Assembly (NCBI RefSeq): GCF_000026185.1 | Contig: NC_010694.1 | Coordinates: 2,170,001-2,234,000 of the forward strand | Reading direction: 5' to 3' | DNA length: 64,000 nt | From: Erwinia tasmaniensis Et1/99 | GTDB taxonomy: Bacteria > Pseudomonadota > Gammaproteobacteria > Enterobacterales > Enterobacteriaceae | In this document: positions 36,336-48,300 of the stretch, piece by piece | Numbering within the stretch: the stretch's first letter is position 1 | Layout: each line of letters starts with the position of its first letter | Notes under the pieces: generated by a model | What the model was told of the DNA's origin: nothing | Database searches by the model: none | Seen by the model: only the letters and a program-made list of their open reading frames with translations | Translations under genes and position numbers: made by a program

Positions 36336-38066
36336 ATGAAAAGGACTTTTCTTTCTCACACGTTTTCACGCACAACGGTGGAACGCTTTCTCTCCGGGGT
36401 TCTCTTCGCCGGCGCTTTCCCAGCTATGGCCGCCATGCCCTCCGACACCCCGGAGCGAGCCGCTTCCGCTATTGATGCCCGCGAGCAGCAGCGCCAGCAG
36501 GAGCGCGAGCGCACCCTGCTTGAACAGAACACCCCACAGGCCGATGCGCGCCTTTCCCGCCCCGAGGCCGTGTTGCCGGATTACCCGGTCAATGAGTCCC
36601 CCTGCTTCACCATCAACCGGCTTACCCTGGTCGGGGAGTCGGCCGCTCGCTTTCAGTGGGCGCTGGACGCCGCTGCGGATGCCAAAGGCCGCTGCCTGGG
36701 CGGACAGGGGATCGTGCTCGCCATCAACAAGGTGCAAAATGCTCTGCTGGCCAAGGGCTACGTCACTACGCGGGTGATGGCACAGGAGCAGGACCTGACA
36801 CAGAACGTACTGACGCTCACGATGCAACCCGGGCGGATTGGCGAGATCCGTTTTGATGAACCGGTCTCCTGGCGCGGACGACTGTGGAATGTCATCCCTG
36901 CGTCAAGCGGCGATATTCTTAACCTGCGCGATATCGAGCAGGGGTTGGAAAACTTCAGGCGAGTACCCAGTGCCAATGCTGATATTAAAATCGTACCCGG
37001 TGCTCAAGAAGCTACCAGCGATCTGCAGGTCAACTGGCACGAGGGGCGTCCGGTGCGGCTCACTCTGGGGCTGGACGACAGCGGATCCAAAAGCACCGGA
37101 CGTTATCTCGGCTCGGCCACCCTGGCACTCGATGCGCCGTTTGCGCAAAACGATCTCTTCTATGCCAACATCGGCAAGGATCTGTTTCAGCACGGGCCGT
37201 TCGGCAACCGTTCGCATGCGCTGAATTATTTCTTTCCACTCGGTTATTGGGCGTTTTCAGCTAACTACAACGACTACACCTACCATCAGAACATCCCCAA
37301 CGCCAACGAAGTAATGAGTTACAGCGGCAAGAGCGACAATGTCCAGTTGACCCTCTCGCGCTTGCTGTACCGTGACCAGTCGCACAAGACAACGCTCAAC
37401 CTGCGCAGCTACCGCAAGCACTCCACCAACGCCGTAGACAGCGTCGACATGGTGTCGCAAAAACGCCGCACCGCCGGCTGGGAGCTGGGGCTTAACCAAC
37501 GCAGCTACTTCGGCACCACCACGCTGGATGCCAATATCAGCTGGCGTCGCGGTACCGGCGCGTTCAACGCCCTGCCCGCCCCGGAAGAGTCTCGCCATGA
37601 AGGCAGTGCGCGAACCGGCATGTTGCTCGGCGACCTGGGCATCAACCAGCCGTTCACCTGGAGCGAGCAACCCTGGCGGTATTATACCAGCGTGCGGGGC
37701 CAGTGGAGCGCGAAAGCGCTGACGCCGCAGGAGCGAATGGCCGTTGCAGGGCGTTACACGGTGCGCGGCTTTGACGGCGAACAGGTGTTGTCCGGCGAAA
37801 AGGGCCTGCTGTGGCGCAATGAAATCGCCTGGAATGTGTTTTCTCGCGGACACGAACTGTACCTGGCCGCTGACTACGGTCGGGTGGACGGCCCGGGCAC
37901 CCGCCACCTGGTGGGACATCAGCTGGCGGGCAGTGCGCTCGGTGTACGCGGCGCACTGTGGCGGCAATTCAGCTATGACCTGTTTGCCGGCGTGCCGCTG
38001 TACAAGCCAGAAGGCTTCCACACTTCGGGCGCCACGGCCGGTTTCAGCGTAAATCTGGAAATCTGA
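36336..38066 (+). CDS. cdiB: CdiB, two-partner secretion outer-membrane transporter
   Basis: A 576-residue TpsB/Omp85-family protein (ShlB/FhaC/HecB relatives). A signal peptide (about 1-33, ending FAGAFPAMA) is followed by a Gln/Arg/Glu-rich helix (REQQRQQERERTLLEQ), two POTRA domains (about 80-225) and a 16-strand beta-barrel with the family motif VRGFDGE near residue 480. It exports the CdiA partner, whose gene begins 68 bp downstream. POTRA 1 contains a Cys pair (CFTI; GRCLGG), typical of the family. The frame is intact, so if cdiA is truly interrupted, the transporter remains. Confidence 0.93.
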   Translation: MKRTFLSHTFSRTTVERFLSGVLFAGAFPAMAAMPSDTPERAASAIDAREQQRQQERERTLLEQNTPQADARLSRPEAVLPDYPVNESPCFTINRLTLVGESAARFQWALDAAADAKGRCLGGQGIVLAINKVQNALLAKGYVTTRVMAQEQDLTQNVLTLTMQPGRIGEIRFDEPVSWRGRLWNVIPASSGDILNLRDIEQGLENFRRVPSANADIKIVPGAQEATSDLQVNWHEGRPVRLTLGLDDSGSKSTGRYLGSATLALDAPFAQNDLFYANIGKDLFQHGPFGNRSHALNYFFPLGYWAFSANYNDYTYHQNIPNANEVMSYSGKSDNVQLTLSRLLYRDQSHKTTLNLRSYRKHSTNAVDSVDMVSQKRRTAGWELGLNQRSYFGTTTLDANISWRRGTGAFNALPAPEESRHEGSARTGMLLGDLGINQPFTWSEQPWRYYTSVRGQWSAKALTPQERMAVAGRYTVRGFDGEQVLSGEKGLLWRNEIAWNVFSRGHELYLAADYGRVDGPGTRHLVGHQLAGSALGVRGALWRQFSYDLFAGVPLYKPEGFHTSGATAGFSVNLEI

Positions 38067-38134
38067 ACATCGCGATACCGGCAGCGTTGCTGATACCGCT
38101 CTAAACGGACTGATTTTTCTCAGGGATGTGACCC

Positions 38135-39280
38135 ATGAACAAACATTGTTATCGCCTTATCTTCAGCCGCACCCACGGGGAACTGCGGGTGGTGTCAGAG
38201 CTGGCCCGCAGCTGCAGCAGCGAACCGGGACAACGCATCGGCGCAGGGATAACCGGTGGGGGGCGTCTGTGGGTCACCGTGCGGCGGACGGTGTGGTTGC
38301 TGGCGCTGGCGTTGTTTGCCGGGCCCGTGATGGCAGACGGCATTGTCGCGGACGGTGCTGCCAGTCCGGCCCAGCGGCCGGATGTCATCAATACTCAGAA
38401 CGGCCTGCCGCAGGTCAACATCACTGCCCCCAACCAGGCCGGTGTCTCGCACAACCAGTATCAGCAGTTTGATGTTGACGCCAAAGGCGCCATCCTCAAC
38501 AACTCGGCGGTGATGACCTCGACCCAAATGGCCGGGATGATCCAGGGCAACCCTAATCTTAATCCCAATACTGCGCCGGCGCGCGTCATCCTCAATGAGG
38601 TTAACAGCAACAACCCCAGTCAGCTGCGCGGTTTTATGGAAGTGGCCGGCGGCAAGGCGCAGGTGATTGTGGCCAACCCCGCCGGGATTGTGTGCAACGG
38701 CTGCGGCACCATCAACGCCGGGCGCATGACGCTGACCACCGGTAAAGCGCAACTGAACGCCGACGGCAGCGTCGCGGGCTATCAGGTCGAGCGCGGCGTG
38801 GTGCGCATTAAAGGCGGTGGGCTGAATGGGGATACCCGTCATGACACCGAATACGTCGACATTCTGGCGCGCGCGGTGGAGGTCAACGCCGGCGTATGGG
38901 CCAAAGAGAGCGTGTCGGTGGTGGCCGGCCGCAACCGCGTGAGTGCGGACGGCAAAACCGCGACTGCACTCTCGGATGACGGCAGTGCCAGACCTGAGCT
39001 TGCCATCGATATGGGCCAGATGGGCGGCATGTACAGCGGCAGTATCCGCATGATTGGCACCGAGGTGGGCGTGGGCGTTCGCAATCAGAACGGACAGGTG
39101 CAAGCAGGCAAGACACTGACCGTGAGCAGTGAGGGCAAGCTCAGCTGGCAATCGGATGCGCAAAATGCCGTTACGCAGGCCGGCGGTGATATTCAGCTGA
39201 CCGCGAAAGGCGACATTGAGACACGCGGCAAAGTGTACAGCGGTGGTCAACTGACCGTGCAGGGTCACGAGGGAATGTAA
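38135..39280 (+). CDS. CdiA N-terminal piece: signal and TPS domain
   Basis: 381 residues ending at the TAA. The extended signal peptide region MNKHCYRLIFSRTHGELRVV is typical of very large type V exoproteins, followed by a second hydrophobic core (TVWLLALALFAGPVMA). The TPS domain shows VILNEVNSNNPSQLRGFMEV and NPAGIVCNGCGTINAGRMTL, recognised by the CdiB POTRA domains. Alone, it could be secreted but is harmless. Confidence 0.85.
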   Translation: MNKHCYRLIFSRTHGELRVVSELARSCSSEPGQRIGAGITGGGRLWVTVRRTVWLLALALFAGPVMADGIVADGAASPAQRPDVINTQNGLPQVNITAPNQAGVSHNQYQQFDVDAKGAILNNSAVMTSTQMAGMIQGNPNLNPNTAPARVILNEVNSNNPSQLRGFMEVAGGKAQVIVANPAGIVCNGCGTINAGRMTLTTGKAQLNADGSVAGYQVERGVVRIKGGGLNGDTRHDTEYVDILARAVEVNAGVWAKESVSVVAGRNRVSADGKTATALSDDGSARPELAIDMGQMGGMYSGSIRMIGTEVGVGVRNQNGQVQAGKTLTVSSEGKLSWQSDAQNAVTQAGGDIQLTAKGDIETRGKVYSGGQLTVQGHEGM

Positions 39281-39313
39281 ACGCAGTCCGGGACGCTCGC
39301 GGCGGCCGGGAAC

Positions 39314-42300
39314 GTGCACCTGAACGCGGCGCGCGGCATCCAGAGCAGCGGCCACCTGCTGGCGGGCAGTAATGCCGAGAGCACGCTGGTCCAGGATGCC
39401 AACCTGCAGCTCGATAGCCAGAGCGATATTCGTGCCAGTGGCAGCCTGCTCAGTAAAAAGAACGTCAACGCGACAGGACGCCGGATTGATATCAGTGACG
39501 CGCAGGTTGCGGCCGGTCATATCGCGCTGACCGCCCGCGAAGGCGGCGTGGCGTTGCGACAGTCAGCTATCGACGGCGAACAGCTTATTATTAACACCAC
39601 CGGCGATATTGATGCGCGCCAGGCTCAGGTTAAAGCCGGCCGCTGGGACGTCGATGCGAATAACCTTTTCAATCAGCAGGCTGCCTGGTCCCAGACGGGC
39701 AAGGGTGAAAGTCGCTTCACGCTGATGGGACTGCTTGATAACACCGACGGCATCATAGAAAGCCGCCAGCTCAGTTTCAACGCAGCGGCGCTGACCAACC
39801 AGCGCGGCCGCCTGTTTGCACTTGATAACGCGGCGCAGCAGTGGCGGGTCGCTGACCTGCTCGACAATGCGGGCGGCGAGATGGGCAGCAACGGCGACCT
39901 TTGGCTTGACGCTGGCAGTCTGGACAATCATGACGGTACGGTAAAAACGCAGGCGGCGCTGGCGGTGAATGTCTCCGGCGCGATCAACAACGCGGGAGGT
40001 AACCTGCTGGCCGGCAACGCCCTGACGCTCAGCGCGGGCGGTGACGTCAGCAATCAGTCCGGTACCCTGAGCGGCGGCCAGCTCACCCTGACGGCCGGAC
40101 ATCTGGATAATACCCAGGGGCAGGTCATCAGCCAGAGCGACCTCGGCCTGACGACAGACAGGTTGAGCAACCAGCGCGGCCTTGTCGGGGCGGGTAAAGG
40201 CCTGAACATTCACACCGGCTACTGGGACAACCGGGACGGCACGGCGCAGGGTGAAACGTCACTGACGGCAGTGGCGAATGCCGTCAACAACAACGACGGC
40301 AGGCTGCTGTCCGGCCAGCAGTTAACCCTCAATGCCGCAGGGCACACCTCTAACCGTGCTGGCGAAATCAGCGGCACGGCGCTGACGGTAAGCGCTGACA
40401 GCCTCGACAACACGCAGGGCAAGGTGATTGGCCAACAGACGTTAGACCTGCGTGCTCGCCAGGGGCTGGACAATGCCCTGGGGCTCATTGGTGCAGGTAA
40501 CACGCTGGCGGTTCACACCGACGGCGACCTGAATAACCGCGGCGGCACGCTCACCGGAAGCGGGCAGACTACCGTGACCGTCAGGGACATGCACAACGAC
40601 GACGGCAAACTGCTGGGCGGTGGGCAACTCACCCTCACCGCGTCGGGGCTGCTCGGAAATGGTAAGGGGGAAATCAGCGGCGAGTCGCTGACGCTGACGA
40701 CCGGCAGCGTGGATAACGCCCTGGGTAAGGTTGTCGCCCAAAACAATGTCACCCTGACGTCGCAGCAGGGGTTGAACAATGCCGGCGGCTGGCTTGAGGC
40801 CGGTAATGACCTCTCGCTAAACGCCGGGGGCGACTGGGATAATCGTGGCGGCACCGCACAGGCTGGCCGGCAGATGATGGCGACCACACGCGCACTCGAC
40901 AATACCGGCGGTCGGCTACAGTCTGCCGGAGACATGAGCCTTGACAGTGCAGGAGGCATCCTTAACCGCCAGGGCATACTGACTGCGCAGCAGGCCCTCC
41001 TTGTCAACGCGGGCACGGCCAGCCTCTTTGACAATGACGGCGGATCACTGCAAAGCGGTGGCGCCCTGTCCCTCTATGCAGGGCGACTGACCAACCGTCA
41101 GTCGGGGCTGGTTTATAGTCAAAATGCGCTGTCACTCGGCCTCGCCGGGGAATGGGATAACCAGGGCGGCCAACTTACCGGCAATGGGAGCACGAGGGTA
41201 CGCGCTGCAAACCTGCTTAATGCCCAGGGGGCCATCAACGCGCTGGACAGCCTGGACATGCGGTTCACCGACAGGCTGGATAACGCCCAGGGGCGCATTT
41301 TCAGTAAGCTGTCTCAGAGGCTGGACGCGCAGGACATTGTCAACGCCGGTGGCTGGATGGGCAGCCAGGGCGGCTGGCACGCCGTCAGCGGTGGTTTTGA
41401 TAACGCGCAGGGCAGCGTGCAAAGCCACCGGAGCGCTCAGCTTTCAGCAAACTGGCTGGGCAATGCTAAAGGTGTCCTGCAGTCGACGGCGGACCTGGTG
41501 CTGCGCGTTGCGCAGGATATCGATAACCGCGCAGGTAAGGTGTCAGCGCAAGGCCTGCTTGCCGTGCAGGGCTCGACTCCGGATGCCTTCGCCGGCGCAA
41601 TAAGCAACGCGGGCGGCCAGTGGCTGGCGGGAGAGGCGCTGCATATTAACGCCCGGAGCCTTAGCAATACCCAAAACGGTCAGGTACACAGTCAGAAGCT
41701 GCTGCGACTGAATCTGAACGACGGTCTGGATAACCGCAGCGGCAAGTTGCAGAGCGGTGAAGACTTGTCGCTCGACGCACGGGCGCTGAACAATACCGGC
41801 GGGACGATAGATGCCCAGCAGGCGCTTACGCTGCGCATTCTAAACATGCTTGATAATAGCGGCGGCGCGGTACGCAGCAACGGCGAGCAACAGGTATCGG
41901 CGGCCGGCATTGATAACCGTCAGGGCGTGTTCAGCAGCCGAGATATTACAATGACCACGGCGCAGCTGGACAACGACGGCGGCACGCTTATCAGTCAGGG
42001 TGCGGGCGCCTATCACATCGACCGGCTTAACAACCAGCAGGGCAAGGTTCACAGCGCTACATCGCTGACGCTTGACGCCACGCAGGTGAATAACCAAAGC
42101 GGCCAGCTCGTCGCCACGAGTGGGTTGACACTGAATGCGGGCGCACTCGACAACAGCGGTCAGGGCACGCTCAGCAGCCAGGCGTCGCTTAACGTACAAA
42201 CCGGCCAACTGAACAACCGCGACGGTGGTCTGATCTTGGGCACCACGCACACGGGCATTACCGCGCATGACATCGATAACGCGGGCGGCCGTCTGCAAAG

Positions 42301-45300
42301 CGCCGGCACCCTCACCCTCTCGGCGGCCTCACGGTTAGATAACCGGCAGGGGCGCATTCTGGCCAATGGTGGTCTTGATATCAACGCAGGACTGTCGCCG
42401 GCCGACTCACCGCTCGCCCTGCTCAATCAGGGCGGACGGATAGAGAGTGCCGGTGATCTGACCCTGCATACGCGCACCCTGGAAAATCAGCAGGGCACCC
42501 TGCTCGGTCTGCAGTCCCTCACGCTGACCGCGCAGCAGGACTACACTCGCACCGCGGGCGAAACCGTCAGCAGCAACGGCACGGTGGCGTTCTCCCTGAG
42601 CGGTGCTTTTACCAACCTGGCGGACTGGTTGCTGCCGGGCAATCTGGTGCTCAATGCGGCCAACATCTCCAACCCGGCCAACCTGGTCGGCAAAACGCTA
42701 CGGCTGACGACCGGGGCATTGCATAACACCGGACGCATTGAAGCGGATACCATGACGCTGAACGTCGATACCCTGGACAACGCCGCGGCGCTGATGGGGG
42801 ACGATATCACCGTGCGCGCACGCACGATTGACAACCACGGGCAGCCTGCGGTGATGGCGGCGTCCCAAAGTCTTCAGCTTGCGACCGGTGAACGCCTGAG
42901 CAACCGAGACGGCGCCCTGCTCTACAGCGGCAACCGCCTGTCCCTCCACAGCGATGACCTGATTGAGAACCGGGCGAGCTTTATCGAAGCGGACGGCGAC
43001 CTGACTGTCGAGGCCCGCCGGCTGGACAATCTGCGCGAAGGGCTGGAGATTCAGCGCGATGCAGCAAAGAACGACTACAAGTGGCACCGCGCCAACCTTT
43101 ATTGGCGTTCTTTTGGCTCTGCGGTAAATACGGATAAGAGCACCATGGCGCCGACCACCCAGCAGCTGACTTTCCAAAATGACGCGGCGGTGCAAAGTAA
43201 CCGCTACGGCACGCTGCTGGCCATCGATGCCCCCGGCAAGCGCGCCCAGGTGCGCGTGAAAGACAATAACGGCCAACCGACCGACCTGTGGGTGAACTAT
43301 GTTGCGCTGGCCCCCAACGCAGACGGCACCTACGCCATGACGTTTTATGAGACCCGCGGCCCCCGTCAAAACAACGTGCCTACACCCTACCAGAATACGT
43401 TCTGGCGCGAACACAATCGGGGACGCCTTGAGCAGTGGGATCCGGAACGGCACCTTGATATCGACAGCGCACCTTACGTTACCGACTACAACAACCTGCG
43501 CGAGCGTACCACGACCGGCACCGTCACGCGCGATGCGCTGATAAGTGAAGGGATCGGCGCGCGTATTCTGGCGGGTGGCAACATGCTGCTGCGCATCACC
43601 GGTCAACTGCTCAATGACGCCAGCGTCATTACGGCCAACGGTAACCTGACGCAGGACGGCGGTGGCAGCGTGGACAACCGGGGTTACTCGGTCAATGAGC
43701 GTCGCCAGGAGGTTATCGTTGATCATTACGACAAGGACACCCATCACTGGTATCCGACGTTCAACCATGACGTCACTACGGCGCTGGCGACCATTGACGG
43801 CATTATTACCGGCAACGGCAACGTCACCATCAATGGAGCCAGCATCACCAACACGACGGTAAATCAGGCGCAAATCAGCCGGCTGGAGGCCGCGCTGAAC
43901 GCCGTGGATGCCGAGCGGGCAGAACTTGAGCGAAATCCGCTGGCTTTTACGGTGGAAGGTGCTGCCCACCAGGGCGGAGACATGACGCTGGCAGCGGGTA
44001 GCCCGCTTACGCCGTCCGGCGTCACCCCAACATCGCCGCTGGGACGGCCATTGTTGCCTTCGGAGCTGGCGCTGACCCAGATGCAGCACCTGGGTAGCGT
44101 GGCGACAACCATTCCCAATAACGCTCTGTTCAGCCAGAACACGGCGACCGGCAGCCCGCTCCTGGTGGTGACCGATGAACGCTTTACCCACCGCGATAAG
44201 TTTATCAGCAGCGACTACATGCTCGAGCGCATAGGGTATGATCCCGCGCAGGCCCATAAGCGCCTGGGCGACGGTTTTTACGAGCAGCGCCTGGTGCGCG
44301 AGCAGGTGCTGAAACTCACCGGCAAACCCTCCGTCCGTGGGGAAGATGCGATGGCGCAGTACCAGCATCTGATGAGCAACGGTGTTAAGGTTGCCCAGGA
44401 CTTCCACCTGGTGCCGGGCGTGGCCCTGACGCCGGAGCAGATTGCGGCGCTGCAACAGGATATCGTCTGGCTGGTGAGCGAGACGGTGCAAACGGCCAAC
44501 GGCCCGCAGACGGTGTGGGTGCCGAAGGTGTATCTGGCACAGACAACGCTGCGCGTGACCGGCGATGGCGCGGTGATTGGCGGCGGTAGCCTGCAGCTCT
44601 CGGCAGGCAGCATCACCAATGCCGGCAACCTGTTTGCCGATAAAGCCCTGACGGTCGACGCCGGGCAGTTCCTGCATCAGGGCGGCGACATCAAAGCCGG
44701 CAGCATTGACGTGCAGGCCGACAGTCTGACCCTGAGCACCAATCTGCAGGAGGCACTGCGCCAGGCGACGATGAGCGCCGGCGACATCAGCCTGCGTGGC
44801 ACCGACATTACGCTTGCAGGCGCAAAGCTTACCGCTACCGAGACCCTCAGCCTGAGCGCGCGCAACGACTTGACCATTACCACGGCCAAAAGCAGCCACA
44901 CAGCTGACTTTGAGGTCATCTCCGGCTCGATGGGCAACCGCACCAACGCCGGAATGGAGGACGCAGGCAAGCGCATGGCGCAGGTCAGTGGTGAATGGCA
45001 GCAGGCGCTGGGCAGCACGCTGACCGCCGGCGGCGACATCAGCCTGTCGGCCGGGCGGGATGTGGCGCTCACGGGCAGCCAGGTCCAGGCCGGAGGCCAG
45101 TTGGGCGTGCAGGCCGGGGGCGATATCAATCTCCTGGCAGACAAGACCACCAACACCACGCACCTGGACGCCAACAGCCGGACGTCCTCGGTCAGCAACA
45201 GCCGCGAGGAAGAGCGCCTGACGCTCAGCACCCTCGGCGGTGACCAGGGCGTCACTCTGGTTGCGGGCAATCAGCTGCTGGCTGAAGGCGCTCAGGTTGA

Positions 45301-48300
45301 CAGTAAAGCAGGTCGCATTGGCGTGAGCGCGCAGGACGTAACCATCACTGACGCGCGCACCCACACGCTCGCTCTGGACAGCGAAAACAAGCGCGAGGGC
45401 AAAACGCGCAGCCACCGCGAAGAGGAAACCGAACGCGAGACCAGCACGGGCAGCACCTTCAGCGGCCAGCAGGGCGTGACGGTCATTGGACGCGAGGGCG
45501 ACGTGACGGTCACCGGCAGCGTGCTGCACAGTGAACGGGGTGCCATCGCACTGCAGGCGAAAAAAGACGTCCTGCTCAACACCGCCAGCGAAAGCGAGTC
45601 CCAATACAGCGAAGAGCGCACGCAGAAAAAAGGGTTCCTGAGTAAAAGCAGCAGCCACACCGTGTCCGATGATCGCATCACCCGCGAGAAAGGCACCCTG
45701 CTGAGCGGGGAGAGCGTCAGCGTCAACGCCGGTAACGACCTGACGGTGAAAGGGTCGGCGATTACCGCCGACCGCGACGTCAGCCTGCAGGCCGGTCACA
45801 ACGTCGATATTGTCGCTGCCACCGAAACCGAGTCTCACTATCTTCTGGAAGAGAAGAAAAAAAGCGGCCTGCTGGGCAGCGGCGGCATCGGCTTCACGAT
45901 AGGCAAGCAGTCGAGCAAGCACGAAATCGACGAGAAAGGCACAACTCAGAGCCAGAGCGTCAGCACCGTGGGGAGCAGCCAGGGCAGCGTAAACATCACG
46001 GCGGGTAATCAGTTGCACATCGGCGGCGCCGATCTGGTGGCGGGAAAAGACCTGGCTCTGACTGGCGACAGTGTAACCATCGACCCCGGCTTTGATGCGC
46101 GCACGCGCAAAGAAACCTTCGAGCAGAAGCAAAGCGGCCTGAGCGTTGCACTGTCGGGCACCGTGGGCAGCGCGCTCAATACCGCCGTCAGCACCGCGCA
46201 ACAGGCAAGAAAAGAAGGAGACGGGCGTCTGAACGCCCTACAAAACACCAAGGCCGCGCTGTCTGGCGTGCAGGCCGCACAGGCCTGGGAGCGGGATAAC
46301 GCGCTGACCGCGTCAGCAGAGGCGAAAAACGCCGCAGCAGGCTTGCAGTCGGGTGATAAAGGTGCGGCACAGGGTGCCACCAACACCGTCGGCGTCACCG
46401 CTTCCTACGGCAGCCAGTCGTCCAAAAACGAAACCCGCACCGACAGCCTTCAGTCGCAGGGCAGCACGCTCACGGCAGGGCAAAACCTGTCGATAACGGC
46501 AACCGGCAAGAACCACGGTGCGCAAAGCGGCGATATCGCCATCACCGGCAGCCAGTTGAAAGCGGGCAAGGAACTACAGCTTGATGCTGCGCGGGACATT
46601 ACCCTCCAGTCTGCGCAGAACACCGAAAGCACCGTGGGTAAGAACAGCAGCAAAGGTGGCAACGTCGGCGTCGGCGTCGGAGCAGGCTCGGGCGGCTATG
46701 GCATTAGCGTCTCGGCCGGCGTCAATGCCGGCAAGGGGCGTGAGAACGGCAACGGCCTGACGCATACCGAAACCACCCTGGATGCGGGCAGCCATCTCAG
46801 CCTGACCAGCGGCCGCGATACCACATTGAAAGGCGCACAGGCGAGCGGAGAGAAAATCACCGTTGACGCGGGCCGCAACCTGACGCTTGAAAGCGAACGG
46901 GACAGCGACCGCTATGACGCGAAACAGCAAAACGTCAGCGCGGGCGGCAGCTTTACCTTCGGCTCGATGACCGGTTCAGCCAACGTGAGCGCCAGCAAGG
47001 ACAAGCTACACAGCAACTTCGACTCGGTGAAAGAGCAGACCGGGCTGTTTGCCGGTAAAGGCGGGTATGACGTCACGGTCAAAGAACACACCCAGCTCGA
47101 CGGCGCTGTGATTGCCAGCACGGCAGACAAGGAGAAAAACCGTCTCGATACCGGCACGCTGGGCTGGACGGACACCCACAACCAGGCGGACTACAGTGCA
47201 ACGCACAGCGGCGGTTCATTCAGCACCGGCGGGCCGGTGGGCAAAGAACTGCTGACCAATATGGCCGGCGGCATGCTGTCAGGAGCCAACAACAGCGGGC
47301 ACGCTGAAGGCACGACAAAAGCCGCCGTCAGCGGGGGTATGCTGATAATCCGCGACGCCGACAAACAGCAGCAGGATGTGGCGCAGCTGCACCGGGATAC
47401 AGAGCATGCCAACGACGGCAGCATCAGCCCGATATTCAACAAGGAGAAGGAGCAGAACCGGCTCAAACAGGCCCAGCTTATCGGCGAAATTGGCGGTCAG
47501 GCGATGGATATTGCGGCGACTCAGGGTAAGATTAACGGAGAGAAAGCGAAGAAAGACCCGGCGGCCCTTCAGGCAGCGAAAGAATTACTGGCCGATAACG
47601 GCAACCTGAATCCGACAGAGAAACAGATAGCGGAGCAGGCTTACAACACGGCAATGGCCCCTTACGGCACCGGCGGTAAGGTACAGCAGGCGATGCAGGC
47701 CGCCACCGCGGCGGTACAGGGCCTGGCGGGCGGCAATATCACGCAGGCGATTACCGGCGCGGCGGCGCCGTATCTGGCGGAGGTCATTCATAATATGACC
47801 ACCGACCCGGCAACCGGCCATGTGAATGTTCAGGCCAACCTGATGGCCCACGCGGTACTGGGTGCGGTAGTAGCGCAGGCAAGCGGCAACTCCGCGCTGG
47901 CCGGAGCATCGGGCGCGGCGGCCGGCGAGTTTATCGCACAGCAGCTGTATCCGGGGATCCCGAAGGAACAGTTAAGCGAGGAGCAGAAGCAGACCATCAG
48001 CGCGCTGGGCACTCTGGCGGCGGGTCTTGCGGGCGGCGTGGCCGGAGGCAGCACGGCAAATGCGGTGGCGGGCGCGCAGGCCGGGAAGAATTCGATTGAG
48101 AATAACTCGCTGTCGGGAGACAAAGCCCGCGAGACGGTGAAACAGGCCGCTGAATCCCTGAAAAATCAGGTCAGGGATACGCTGGGTGAAGGCACAACCT
48201 CTTCCATAGCGAACGCAATTATTAACGGCCTGGCTGATACCGGCGATACGGCATTGGGTGGCGTGGATTACGCTGCTGATGCGGCGATGGCGCTGGCTTC

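Noticed and set aside
39314..39316. GTG as an independent start for the large cdiA part
   Set aside because: CdiA similarity extends upstream of it in the same frame and no ribosome binding site is present; the frame is a continuation across a nonsense codon.
38195..39520. 441-codon leftward open frame opposite the cdiA start
   Set aside because: Antisense to the TPS domain; no family resemblance.
42698..46201. 1167-codon leftward open frame opposite cdiA
   Set aside because: It is a mirror of the repetitive, GC-rich cdiA coding sequence; composition (Ala/Gly/Arg/Val) and lack of a start signal mark it as a shadow.
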